Counted from the first letter of the stretch, positions 1-6,996 are shown. The stretch is 9,454 bases of DNA from JBOHPP01 sp050731755 (GCA_050731755.1 JBOHPP010000104.1:1-9454), one strand, 5' to 3'. Translations and numbers: made by a program. The notes: generated from the sequence alone by a model not told the origin.

Positions 1-135
1 GCCCGGTCGGCCCAGGTGGAGATGAATGGTCGCTTCGCCACCGGCCAGCCATGGCCGGAGATGCGCGGCGACCGCCAGGGCTCCAGCGCCTGTCTGGCCT
101 GGTCGGAAACGTGGGTGAAGCCGCGGAAGACCTGA
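1..135 (+). CDS. possible 3' end of an unidentified gene (5' truncated by the window edge)
   Basis: Frame 1 is open from the left edge to a TGA at 133-135. It gives 44 residues ending in a tryptophan-rich tail (ACLAWSETWVKPRKT). I do not recognise the family. Frame 3 is also open to a TGA at 151-153 and gives a more Arg/Pro/Gly-rich peptide typical of shadow frames. I prefer frame 1 only because its composition looks more protein-like. The 25 nt between this stop and the next ATG (161) contain no clear Shine-Dalgarno or terminator. With so little sequence, this could also be non-coding. Confidence 0.3.
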   Translation, partial: ARSAQVEMNGRFATGQPWPEMRGDRQGSSACLAWSETWVKPRKT

Positions 136-160
136 TGCGCTGGCCGGCCGCCTGACGCCG

Positions 161-872
161 ATGAATGGCGACGGGCGCCGAGCACGGCACCGGCGAACTG
201 GCGTACACCTCTGGGCGGCGGCTCTTGGCATCGTCATGGCCGCTCCGGTGCCGGCGAGAGGCGAGATCTTCCTAGATTTCTACGCCGGCCTGGCCAATCC
301 CGAGATCCGCCCGCGTCAGCGCTTCTCACCAGGAGTGTTCCTTCTTGTTTTGTGCTGCGGAAACTGCGGACGCGAGACGTGTGGACCTCGAGCGCACGGA
401 GGTCTTCGGCGTGCGCGCCGGGTATTGGCTCGACCCCATTCCCTGGCTGGGGTTCGCTGGCGACCTGTCCTATTTCAAAGCGGAGGGGACGAACTCGCGG
501 TTCACGGTCGTGCCGCTGTCGCTGCTGCTCATGCTGCGATTGCCTCTGCTGGCCACCGAAGAGATTCCCCGGGGACGACTGCAGCCGTACGTCGCCCTGG
601 GACCGAGCGTCTTTCTCGCGGAGTCCTCCGTGGATTTCCGGCCCCAGTTGTCAGGAAGAGCCACCGATAGCTCGATCGACATCGGGTTCGACGCGCGGAG
701 CGGCGTCGCCTGGCAGTTCCACCGGCGCCTCGCGGTGTTCGGGGAGTACCGCTTCACGCACCTGTCGATCTCGGGGAAGGACGCCGAGTCCTTTCTGGGT
801 GGCGACCGCACCGGGGTGGATACGACGCTCAATGTCCACCATGTGCTGGTGGGCGTCTCCATCCGGTTCTAG
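161..872 (+). pseudogene. outer-membrane beta-barrel protein, frameshifted
   Basis: Two overlapping frames make one recognisable protein. From ATG 161 (frame 2) come an Arg-rich N-region, a hydrophobic core (LWAAALGIVMAAP), a cleavage-like PARG/E site and a first beta strand (EIFLDFYAGLA): a Sec signal peptide leading into a small porin-like barrel. This frame then degenerates into Arg/Gly/Ala-rich sequence. From about 345, frame 3 carries the rest: alternating strands such as FGVRAGYWL, LGFAGDLSYF, LQPYVALGPSVF, FDARSGVAWQF and LAVFGEYRFTHL, ending in VLVGVSIRF. A terminal Phe after alternating hydrophobics is the usual outer-membrane insertion signal. The switch lies between about 321 and 351. 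One extra T in the TTTT run at 348-351 would explain it, since removing one T joins the frames. The restored protein would be about 236 residues, normal for an OmpA-like or OMP_b-brl barrel. It could be a real pseudogene, a phase-variable tract or a base-calling error. No strong ribosome site precedes 161. The stop overlaps that of the convergent gene. Confidence 0.72.
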
Positions 873-1876
873 ACGCGGGCCATGACCTCCTCGGCGAACA
901 GGCGCAGGATCTCCTCGCGCTCGCCGAAGCCACGGCCGGGGACCTGGGGCAGGATGATGACGCGGCTCACCTCGGGGACCTGCATCACGCGCCGCACCTG
1001 CTCGACCACTTCGGCGGGCGTGCCGGCGAGCGCCAGCCGGTCCACGAAGCGGTCGGGCACCAGCTCGCGGTGGCGGGAGGCGGCAGTGGCGTGCTGGTAG
1101 GAGTCGTAGGCGTCGCGGAGCCGTCGGACAACTGCTTGGTCCTCGGGTGGCAGCTCCACCGGCAGGGGATGGCGCATGGCCGAGGCCACGCGCCCGCGGA
1201 CGTGGTCGCGGGCCAACTGGCGGTCACGCCCCACCGCCGTCGGCGTCCACAGCACGACGTCGAGGTCGGCCAGGCGGCGTCCCCGCACGCGGGCACCGTC
1301 CTCGACGTGCCGCAGACCTGCGCGCAGGATCTCGGGCGCCGTGCCGACATACATGATGGCGCCGTCGCCCAGGCGTCCGGCCGCCTGCAACATTTTCGGG
1401 CCCGAGCCGGCCACGTAGATCGGAATCGCCCGCGGCCCGTCGAGCCACGCGAGCCGACCCTCGACCCCGGACTCGAACCGCGCCGACTGCCCGCCGATCA
1501 GGCGCCGGATCGACTCCACCATCGTCTCCAGCGTGGCCACGCGCGCGGCCCGCTGCACGCTGAACCCCATCGTCTCGGCGCTGCTGCCGCCGGTGCCGAT
1601 GCCGAGGACCAGGCGCCCCTCGGCCAGGTCAGCCAGAGTGGCGATCGCGCTGGCGGTGACCGACAGGTGGCGCGTGTGAGGCACGGTGACGCCAGGGCCC
1701 AGTCGGATACGAGAGGTGCCGAGCGCGCAGGCGGCCAGCGTCACCCACAGCTCCCGGCAGACGAGGTGCGAGTCGGTGATCCAGGCGGTCTGGTAGCCCA
1801 GCGCCTCGGCCAGCCGCACCTGCCGTACGATCACCGGTACCGGCTGATTGTTCAGGATGCCGACGTCGAACTTCAC
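869..1876 (-). CDS. LLM-class (luciferase-like) flavin/F420-dependent oxidoreductase
   Basis: A 335-residue TIM-barrel protein of the bacterial luciferase/F420-dependent methylene-H4MPT reductase superfamily. Signs of the family, counted from the chosen start: the first strand KFDVGILNN, an AEALGY helix with a following strand AWITDSH (about 23-37), the IRLGPGVTVPHTRH segment (about 57-70), the GRLVLGIGTGGS loop (87-98), which in relatives sits by the flavin phosphate, IYVAGSGPKML (153-163), and a late LAGTPAEVVEQV helix. Such enzymes use F420H2 or FMNH2 to reduce or oxidise diverse substrates; the substrate cannot be read from sequence and the choice between F420 and FMN is open. I chose the GTG at 1876 because homology begins at the next residue and it lies 17 nt past the aminotransferase stop. 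An in-frame GTG at 1930 would overlap that gene by 37 nt with Arg-rich residues. No good Shine-Dalgarno is seen. It is probably the last gene of the leftward operon. Its TAG stop overlaps the stop of the barrel gene. Confidence 0.87.
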   Translation of the reverse strand: MKFDVGILNNQPVPVIVRQVRLAEALGYQTAWITDSHLVCRELWVTLAACALGTSRIRLGPGVTVPHTRHLSVTASAIATLADLAEGRLVLGIGTGGSSAETMGFSVQRAARVATLETMVESIRRLIGGQSARFESGVEGRLAWLDGPRAIPIYVAGSGPKMLQAAGRLGDGAIMYVGTAPEILRAGLRHVEDGARVRGRRLADLDVVLWTPTAVGRDRQLARDHVRGRVASAMRHPLPVELPPEDQAVVRRLRDAYDSYQHATAASRHRELVPDRFVDRLALAGTPAEVVEQVRRVMQVPEVSRVIILPQVPGRGFGEREEILRLFAEEVMARV

Positions 1877-1893
1877 GTCGGGGCGCCGGCGCG

Positions 1894-2817
1894 TTACACC
1901 ACGACGGGCTTGTAGGTCGGCGTGCGCCACTCCGGCCGGCGGGTGTCGACGCCGCGCACCAGATCGAGGTACGCCTTCGTGATGGCGCGCGTGATCGGCC
2001 CGATCTGTCCGGTCCCCAGCGGGAAGCGGTCGATCGACGTGATCGGCGTGATCTCGTAGCCGCTGCCGCAGAAGAACGCCTCCTCGGCCACGTACAACTC
2101 GGTGCGGTCGATGTCGCGCTCGACGACGTCGAGCCTCAGCACGTCGGGGCAGCTGTCCTCGATGAGGGTCGTGCGGGTGATGGATTCCAGGATGTCGTTG
2201 CTGGTGGTGGGGGTCACGATGCGCCCCTTGCGGACCATGAACAAGGTGGCGCCCGTGCCCTCGGCGACCTTGCCCCGCTGGTTGAGGAAGATCGGGTCAT
2301 CGTAGCCGTCGGCCCGAGCCTGCAGGCGGGCCAGGCGACCGTTCTGGTAGTTGGCGCCGCACTTGAGGCGGATGGGGATGGCGTTGTCCGACGTGCGCAC
2401 CCAGGACGACACGCAGCAAGCGAGGCCCTGGCCTTCCGTCACGCGAGGGCGGCGGCGCGGATTGATGTAGAGCCCGGTCGGCGTGGTGGCCTCCAGGCCC
2501 GCCCCCACCACGTAGGCCACCAGGTGCAGATGGACGTCCTCGCGAACCTCGTTGCCACTCAGGACGTGGCGCACGGCCTCGAAGAGGTCGTCGTCCCCGT
2601 AGGGGACGGTGAAGCGCATCATCTTCATCGACTCGCGCAGGCGCGCGAAGTGGTCGGCCAGCCGGAAGGCATACAGCTCGCCGTCCCGCTCGCTCCAGTA
2701 GGCGCGGAGCCCCTCGAAGACGTTGGTGGCGTAGAAGACGGCGGCGCTGTTCACCGGCAACACCGCCTCGGCCTGGGGGACCAGCCGTCCGTTCATCCAG
2801 ATCTTGAAATCGGCCAT
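1894..2817 (-). CDS. ilvE: branched-chain amino acid aminotransferase (fold-type IV PLP)
   Basis: A 307-residue class IV aminotransferase, full length for the family. It should interconvert Leu/Ile/Val and their 2-oxo acids with 2-oxoglutarate/glutamate in the cytoplasm, using PLP. Visible landmarks: IWMNGRLVP at the N-terminus, FEGLRAYW (34-41), the LKCGANYQNGRLA segment with the probable Schiff-base lysine K152, the GKVAEGTGATLF segment with E186 expected at the pyridine nitrogen, and ILESITRTTL, the usual phosphate-binding region. Relatives often have K-x-G/S-x-NY at the lysine motif; here it is KCGANY. The start is ATG 2817, preceded by GAGGAG at a good distance. The open frame continues upstream but only as antisense-like Arg/Pro-rich sequence inside the VWA gene. 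It starts 32 nt after the VWA stop and ends 17 nt before the LLM start. D-amino-acid or 4-amino-4-deoxychorismate activity is possible in this fold, but overall similarity favours IlvE. Confidence 0.92.
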   Translation of the reverse strand: MADFKIWMNGRLVPQAEAVLPVNSAAVFYATNVFEGLRAYWSERDGELYAFRLADHFARLRESMKMMRFTVPYGDDDLFEAVRHVLSGNEVREDVHLHLVAYVVGAGLEATTPTGLYINPRRRPRVTEGQGLACCVSSWVRTSDNAIPIRLKCGANYQNGRLARLQARADGYDDPIFLNQRGKVAEGTGATLFMVRKGRIVTPTTSNDILESITRTTLIEDSCPDVLRLDVVERDIDRTELYVAEEAFFCGSGYEITPITSIDRFPLGTGQIGPITRAITKAYLDLVRGVDTRRPEWRTPTYKPVVV

Positions 2818-2826
2818 GGGTGTGGG

Positions 2827-2832
2827 CTCCTC
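2827..2832 (-). promoter_or_regulatory. Shine-Dalgarno for the ilvE-like gene
   Basis: Read on the minus strand this is GAGGAG, followed by a 9-nt spacer (CCCACACCC) and ATG at 2817. It decides the start of the aminotransferase, since the open frame itself runs much further upstream. It is the best ribosome site in the leftward cluster. Confidence 0.75.
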
Positions 2833-2849
2833 GCGTGGTCTGGTTGGGG

Positions 2850-4856
2850 CTACCGCGCGTGGCGGCGCCGGGCGCTCACGTAGTCGACCACCACGTACTC
2901 GCCCAGGCGTTGGGGGGCGGCGAAGAAGGCCCGGCCCCGGTTGATGCGCGCCATCTGCTCGACGAAGGCGGCGAGCCAGGGGGTGCGCTCGAGCATGAAG
3001 GTGTTGATGGTGATGCCTTCGCGGGTGCAGCGCTGCACCTCTTTGAGCGTCTCCTCCACGGTGCGGCGGCTGGGCGGGTAGGCAAAGTCGGCGACGCCGT
3101 TCTCCATGTGGGCGGTGGGCTCGCCGTCGGTCACCATGATGATCTGCCGGTTGCCGCCGGCGTGGCGGGCCAGGAGCCGCCGCGACAGCATGAAGCCGGC
3201 GTGCATATTGGTGCCCACGTTCCACTCGCTCCACGACAGCGTGGGCAGCTGCTGGGGCGTGAACTCGCGGGCGTAGAGCGCGAAGCCGATGACGTACAGG
3301 GCATCGCGGGGGAACTGGCTGCGGATGAGCGCGCTCAGCGCCAGCGCCACCTTCTTGGCCGGCAGGAAGTAGCCGTTGTTGAGCATGGACCGGCTCATGT
3401 CGAGCATGACCACGGTGGCCGCCTGGGTGCGCAGCTCGGTGCGGAAGACGTCGAAATCATCGGGCGTCAGGCGCACCGGCGTGCCTGGGCCCTGCCGCTC
3501 CACGGCGTTCATCACCGTCTGCTTGAGGTCGAGCAGGAACGGGTCGCCGAACTCGTAAGGCTTGCCTTCGTCGGTCTGGTCGCCGCCGGCGCCCCGCCGG
3601 TGGATCGCGTGGCCGCCGAAGCGGTCGCGCTTGAGCCGGTCGAAGATATCCCGCAACGCCTTGTCGGCGATCTTGCGGATGGCCCGGCCGGTCAGCCGCA
3701 AGTCCTCGCCCTCACGCTCCAGGTAGCCGGCGTCCTCCAGCTTGCGGGCCAAATCTTGAAGGGCCTTGAGGTCCTGGGCCGCCTCCGGGCCGAGCAGGCG
3801 CTCCACGCGCTCGGGGGGGATGCGCTCCAGCTCCTCCAGGGCCCGCACGCCGCGGATCTCGCGCTCGAGCTGATCGAGCTGCTGGAGCTCTTCCATGAGC
3901 CGCATGGCCTCGGCCAGGCTCACCTCCTCGTCGCCCCGGAAGGGGTACCGCTGGCTCAGCTCGTCCAGCGGGAGCAGCTCGCTCAGATGCCGCCCGAGCT
4001 GCCGCATGGCCGCCTCCAGCCGCTCGTCCTGCATGAACAGCGAGCGCATCATCTCGTCGAGCTGGCGGCGCTGCTCGGGGGAGAGGCTCTGGAGCAGCGA
4101 CTGCATCGCCGCCATGCGCTGGCCCATCTGCTCGAGCAGCTGGTCGAGGCTCTGCACGCCGGGAAACTGCTGGCCCCACTTTTCCTTGAAGGCGCCGAAA
4201 TCGGGCTCGCCGCCCTCCGCCTTCTCGCGGAGCATCCGGTTCAGGTCCTGGAGCATCTCGCGCAGGCGCTTGAGATCCTCAGGCTTCATTCCCTGGAGCG
4301 CCTGCTGCACGCCCTGGAGGAACGGCTGGAGCATCTGCTGGCGGAGCGCGGCTAGCAGCTCCTCGAAGAGCCGCCGGGCCTCGGGGTCGACGAAGTCATA
4401 GTCCTGGAGCCCCCGGATGCGTCCGGCCGGATCGGGCGGTAGGCGGTCGAGCTGCTGGCGATTGCGGGCGGCCATCCGTTCGAATTGCTCGCCGAGCTTC
4501 GCCGGGACGTTGCCACTCCGGGTGCCGGCCCGCGTCTCCTCCAGCCGGCGCTCGATCCCCGCGCGCTCGGTCTGGACCACCTCGTCGAGCTTGCGCTTGA
4601 TGTCCTCCAGGCTCGACCCGAGATCGTAACGCTCCAGCTGCTGCTGACGGCGCTGGCGCAGCCGGTCGAGGAGATCCTTGAGACCGGCCGTCCGTGGCCC
4701 CTCGGGCGGCTGCAGGCCTCGCTGGAGCAGGCGTCGCAACGCGCTCCAGGCGTCGCCGTGGGCGAGAAGATCATCGGCCATCTGGTCGAGGATGTTGTCG
4801 GCGTCGAGGTCGGGGACGTTCTGCGAGCCGTCCCAGCGCGAGTAACGGATCAGCAT
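2850..4856 (-). CDS. VWA-domain protein with long helical N-terminal region, MoxR partner
   Basis: A 668-residue cytoplasmic protein without signal peptide or membrane segments. Residues about 20-410 are mostly charged, Gln/Leu/Glu/Arg-rich helix (for example LRQRRQQQLERYDL and LRQQMLQPFLQGVQQALQ), likely long coiled coils or a helical bundle. A GGHAIHRRGAGGDQ stretch (414-427) may be a flexible hinge. Residues about 465-660 form a von Willebrand factor A domain with a complete MIDAS metal site: D486-M-S488-R-S490, T549 in NVGTNMHAG, and D577 in MVTDGEP. VWA proteins of this design pair with MoxR/ChlI-type AAA+ ATPases (compare RavA-ViaA, CoxD-CoxE, ChlI-ChlD), using the MIDAS to bind targets or the ATPase; the ATPase is in the same cluster here. 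The target is unknown. The start is ATG 4856, 4 nt after the nucleotidyltransferase stop. Homology-like sequence (LIRYSRWDGSQ) begins there, although the frame stays open to 5048 within the upstream gene. A GAGGG lies about 11 nt before the ATG. Confidence 0.9.
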   Translation of the reverse strand: MLIRYSRWDGSQNVPDLDADNILDQMADDLLAHGDAWSALRRLLQRGLQPPEGPRTAGLKDLLDRLRQRRQQQLERYDLGSSLEDIKRKLDEVVQTERAGIERRLEETRAGTRSGNVPAKLGEQFERMAARNRQQLDRLPPDPAGRIRGLQDYDFVDPEARRLFEELLAALRQQMLQPFLQGVQQALQGMKPEDLKRLREMLQDLNRMLREKAEGGEPDFGAFKEKWGQQFPGVQSLDQLLEQMGQRMAAMQSLLQSLSPEQRRQLDEMMRSLFMQDERLEAAMRQLGRHLSELLPLDELSQRYPFRGDEEVSLAEAMRLMEELQQLDQLEREIRGVRALEELERIPPERVERLLGPEAAQDLKALQDLARKLEDAGYLEREGEDLRLTGRAIRKIADKALRDIFDRLKRDRFGGHAIHRRGAGGDQTDEGKPYEFGDPFLLDLKQTVMNAVERQGPGTPVRLTPDDFDVFRTELRTQAATVVMLDMSRSMLNNGYFLPAKKVALALSALIRSQFPRDALYVIGFALYAREFTPQQLPTLSWSEWNVGTNMHAGFMLSRRLLARHAGGNRQIIMVTDGEPTAHMENGVADFAYPPSRRTVEETLKEVQRCTREGITINTFMLERTPWLAAFVEQMARINRGRAFFAAPQRLGEYVVVDYVSARRRHAR

Positions 4857-4860
4857 GGGG

Positions 4861-5352
4861 TCAGCGGCCCTCGCCCTGGCGGCGCTCCTCGAGGATCGCC
4901 TCGAGCTCGGCGATGGCCTCCAGATCCTTGGGGCGGCCGGCGGCGCGCTTGACCTGGACCAGCGCCGGGAGCCCGAGACAGCGGCATTCGATGCCGAACA
5001 CCTGAATGCCGGGGCTCTGTGGGAGGAGCGTTTCATAGTCGCCGCCACCGGTGATCTCGCCCAGGAGATCGAGATCCCCGATGTCCGTGGTCAGCGTGAA
5101 GTTGAGGCCGCGGTGCAGGGTGGCCGCGTCCCAGCGGAAGGGCAAGCCGGGCGGCGCCCCACGCAAGTAGGGATGATACGGCGTCAGAGTAAGCACGAGC
5201 CGACGCATATTGTCGGCGGTGCGTCGGTAAACCACGTCGACGTCGTACGTGAGGCGGGCCGAGCCGTGCATCGTGGCCGCCAACCCGCCCACCACGACGA
5301 ACTCCACGCCTCCCTCGGCGAGCACCCGCACGATCGCCTTGAAGTCGGTCAT
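4861..5352 (-). CDS. minimal nucleotidyltransferase-fold protein (MNT/AbiEii-like)
   Basis: A 163-residue protein with the DNA polymerase-beta-like nucleotidyltransferase signature: VVVGGLAATMHGSARLTYDVDVV, cited here by residues G22-G23, H29-G30, R33, T35 and D37-V-D39. The third acidic strand is GDLDLLGEI (D93, D95). The C-terminus has the basic VKRAAGRPKDLEAI helix common in this group. GG...DxD enzymes transfer a nucleotide to protein, RNA or small molecules; small ones occur as MNT antitoxins that AMPylate HEPN toxins, as AbiEii-type toxins that modify tRNA, and in uncharacterised housekeeping contexts. All expected catalytic residues are present, so it should be active. It overlaps the preceding 60-residue gene by 4 nt (ATGA), implying translational coupling, and stops 4 nt before the VWA start. 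No independent ribosome site is evident. Its substrate is unknown; the fold call is firm and the toxin-antitoxin idea is only inference. Confidence 0.85.
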   Translation of the reverse strand: MTDFKAIVRVLAEGGVEFVVVGGLAATMHGSARLTYDVDVVYRRTADNMRRLVLTLTPYHPYLRGAPPGLPFRWDAATLHRGLNFTLTTDIGDLDLLGEITGGGDYETLLPQSPGIQVFGIECRCLGLPALVQVKRAAGRPKDLEAIAELEAILEERRQGEGR

Positions 5353-5531
5353 CGACGCAGACGCTGGCCGGCCCGACGGAACTCGTCGGCGACGTGCTGG
5401 AGCTGCATCAAGGCGTCGATCCGCTCCTCGATGGACCGCTTGAGGTTTTCCCGGATGAGCGTCCGATCGATGTCGCGCTTGTAGACCTCGATGACCGGGT
5501 CGGGCTCGATCGGCCGATCCAGGCGCGGCAT
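5349..5531 (-). CDS. 60-residue helical protein coupled to the nucleotidyltransferase
   Basis: A small, highly charged protein (Arg/Lys against Asp/Glu, no Cys, one internal Met). After a Pro-containing head (RLDRPIEPDPVIEVYKRDID), residues about 20-58 look like two amphipathic helices ending in RRAGQRLRR. I recall similar short proteins ending in ELRRAG-type helices directly upstream of nucleotidyltransferases in GC-rich bacteria, but cannot check this here. Its ATG (5531) is 14 nt after the ATPase stop; a GAGG overlapping that stop lies about 12 nt upstream. Its TGA overlaps the next ATG as ATGA, so the two proteins are probably made together and may form a complex. It lacks the Rx4-6H motif of HEPN toxins. 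Plausible roles are a partner, adaptor or antitoxin for the nucleotidyltransferase, or its modification substrate. Function is unassigned. Confidence 0.75.
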   Translation of the reverse strand: MPRLDRPIEPDPVIEVYKRDIDRTLIRENLKRSIEERIDALMQLQHVADEFRRAGQRLRR

Positions 5532-5545
5532 GCGCCTAGGATACC

Positions 5546-6937
5546 TCAGCTCCGGTAGCGCGAGCGGCCGGCCTGGACGTCCTTGTTGAGCTTGCGGTTA
5601 AGGTGGAGACCTTCCAGCACGAACTCCACCGCGGCGGCCATGCCGGCGGGGTCGGTGGCCCCCAGCTTGGACGCGACAGTCTTGAGCGCCGGCACCTGGC
5701 CGGCCTGGCGGACGTACTCGCCGGACGGCAGGCTGTCGCCGGCCTGGACGGTGAGGCCGCCCTGGAACGCCGTCACCACGCCTTCCAACTCGGCGACGCT
5801 GAAGGAGCGGTTGAAGACGTTGAGGACCGCCCGCTGCAGCAACTTGGCCAGGACCTTGTCCTCGCTGGCGTCGCCCACGGCCTCCAGTTCGATCTTGCCG
5901 GCGGTGGAAGCCAGGAGCGCGCCCAGATCGCTCACCCGGGGCACCGCCAGCGACTCGCCCAGGCGGATGGCCCGCTTGAACGCGTTGGACAGGAGATTCT
6001 CGTAGTTGCAGATGCTCACGCGCACCGATACGCCCGAGCGCTGGCTGATGTCCGGCGAGTGCCGGGCCAGATGCGTCAGCTCGGCCACCACCTGCTTCAT
6101 GTACTCGGGGCAGCGGGTGGTCAGCCCATCGCTGGCGAAGGCTGTCAGCTCGGTCTCCATGATGGTCACTTCGTCTTCCAGCTTCCGTGGATAGTGCGTG
6201 CGGATCTGCGAGCCGAATCGGTCCTTGAGCGGCGTGATGATGCGTCCGCGGTTGGTGTAGTCCTCGGGGTTGGCGCTGGCCACCACGAACAAGTCGAGCG
6301 GCAGGCGCACCTTGTAGCCGCGGATCTGGACGTCGCGTTCCTCCATGATGTTGAGGAGGCCGACCTGGATGCGCTCGGCGAGGTCGGGCAGCTCGTTGAT
6401 GACGAAGATGCCCCGGTGGGTGCGCGGCAGCAGGCCGTAGTGGATGGTCAGCTCGTCGGAGAGATAGCGCCCCTCGGCCACCTTGATAGGATCCACTTCG
6501 CCGATGAGGTCGGCGATCGTGATGTCAGGCGTGGCCAGCTTCTCCCCGTAGCGGCGGTCGCGAGGGATCCAGGCGATCGCCGCCTTGTCGCCCTCGGCGG
6601 CCACCCGCTCGCGGCAGGCCTGGCAGATCGGTGCGAACGGATCGTCGTTCACCTCGCAGCCGGCCAGCGCCGGCATGGCCTCGTCGAGCAGTCCGACCAG
6701 CAGGCGGGCCATGCGCGTCTTGGCCTGGCCACGTTCGCCCAGGAAGATGAGGTCCTGACCGCTGAGCAGAGCGTTTTCGATCTGGGGCACGACCGTGTCG
6801 TCGTAGCCCACGATGCCGGGCAGGAAGGGCTCGCTCCGCCGGAGCCGCGCGATCACACTGTTGCGCAGCTCCTGCTTCACCGACATGCGCTGCCAACCGC
6901 TCTCGCGAAGTTCTCCGACCGTGCGGGCCCTGGCCAT
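5546..6937 (-). CDS. MoxR/magnesium-chelatase-I-like AAA+ ATPase
   Basis: A 463-residue AAA+ ATPase. From ATG 6937: Walker A GERGQAKT (67-74), the AKT form typical of MoxR proteins; Walker B-like FVINELPD (178-185), with Asn where Asp usually sits and E181 as the catalytic glutamate; sensor 1 ASANPEDY (around N223); and an arginine-finger-like LKDRFGS (237-243). An insertion between Walker A and B holds C94, C105 and C108 (C-x10-C-x2-C), perhaps a metal-binding finger. The C-terminal 180 residues are helical, as in ChlI-type lids. MoxR ATPases act with VWA proteins to remodel or insert metal into client proteins; the VWA gene lies three genes downstream. ATG 6937 has GAGG 8 nt upstream and the first convincing residues; a TTG at 6982 also keeps frame but overlaps the predicted promoter. 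It heads the leftward cluster. Confidence 0.9.
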   Translation of the reverse strand: MARARTVGELRESGWQRMSVKQELRNSVIARLRRSEPFLPGIVGYDDTVVPQIENALLSGQDLIFLGERGQAKTRMARLLVGLLDEAMPALAGCEVNDDPFAPICQACRERVAAEGDKAAIAWIPRDRRYGEKLATPDITIADLIGEVDPIKVAEGRYLSDELTIHYGLLPRTHRGIFVINELPDLAERIQVGLLNIMEERDVQIRGYKVRLPLDLFVVASANPEDYTNRGRIITPLKDRFGSQIRTHYPRKLEDEVTIMETELTAFASDGLTTRCPEYMKQVVAELTHLARHSPDISQRSGVSVRVSICNYENLLSNAFKRAIRLGESLAVPRVSDLGALLASTAGKIELEAVGDASEDKVLAKLLQRAVLNVFNRSFSVAELEGVVTAFQGGLTVQAGDSLPSGEYVRQAGQVPALKTVASKLGATDPAGMAAAVEFVLEGLHLNRKLNKDVQAGRSRYRS

Positions 6938-6945
6938 GAGCGAAT

Positions 6946-6949
6946 CCTC
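6946..6949 (-). promoter_or_regulatory. Shine-Dalgarno for the AAA+ ATPase gene
   Basis: GAGG on the minus strand with an 8-nt spacer (ATTCGCTC) before ATG 6937. It supports this start over the upstream in-frame TTG at 6982. Confidence 0.6.
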
Positions 6950-6953
6950 GGTC

Positions 6954-6982
6954 ACTATGCGACCGCCCGGCAGCCGTGTCAA
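6954..6982 (-). promoter_or_regulatory. sigma-70-type promoter for the leftward operon
   Basis: On the minus strand a perfect -35 hexamer TTGACA (6982-6977) is followed by exactly 17 nt and a -10-like CATAGT (6959-6954), four of six matches to TATAAT. It lies directly upstream of the first gene of the cluster. Transcription would begin near 6947, only about 10 nt before ATG 6937 and at the ribosome site itself, so the leader would be very short. This is a prediction from spacing and consensus only. Confidence 0.5.
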
Positions 6983-6996
6983 CTTCGACCGCCTGG

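Noticed and set aside
345..872. A separate barrel gene starting at TTG 345
   Set aside because: Starting there removes the signal peptide and the first strand, both of which are present in the other frame just upstream. A frameshifted single gene explains more.
1070..1915. A 281-codon open frame on the + strand opposite the LLM gene
   Set aside because: Composition is typical of an antisense frame, while the minus strand has clear LLM motifs.
2818..3234. N-terminal extension of the aminotransferase frame
   Set aside because: The extra residues are low-complexity Arg/Pro/His sequence lying inside the VWA gene. ATG 2817 has a good GAGGAG and begins the conserved sequence.
2820..4355. A 511-codon open frame on the + strand opposite the VWA gene
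   Set aside because: Its Leu/Ala/Glu/His-rich translation mirrors the Gln/Leu/Glu-rich helices on the other strand. The minus-strand product has a complete MIDAS domain, and the + frame has no family features.
5349..5531. HEPN toxin partner for the nucleotidyltransferase (classical HEPN-MNT pair)
   Set aside because: At 60 residues it is too short for a HEPN domain and lacks the Rx4-6H motif.
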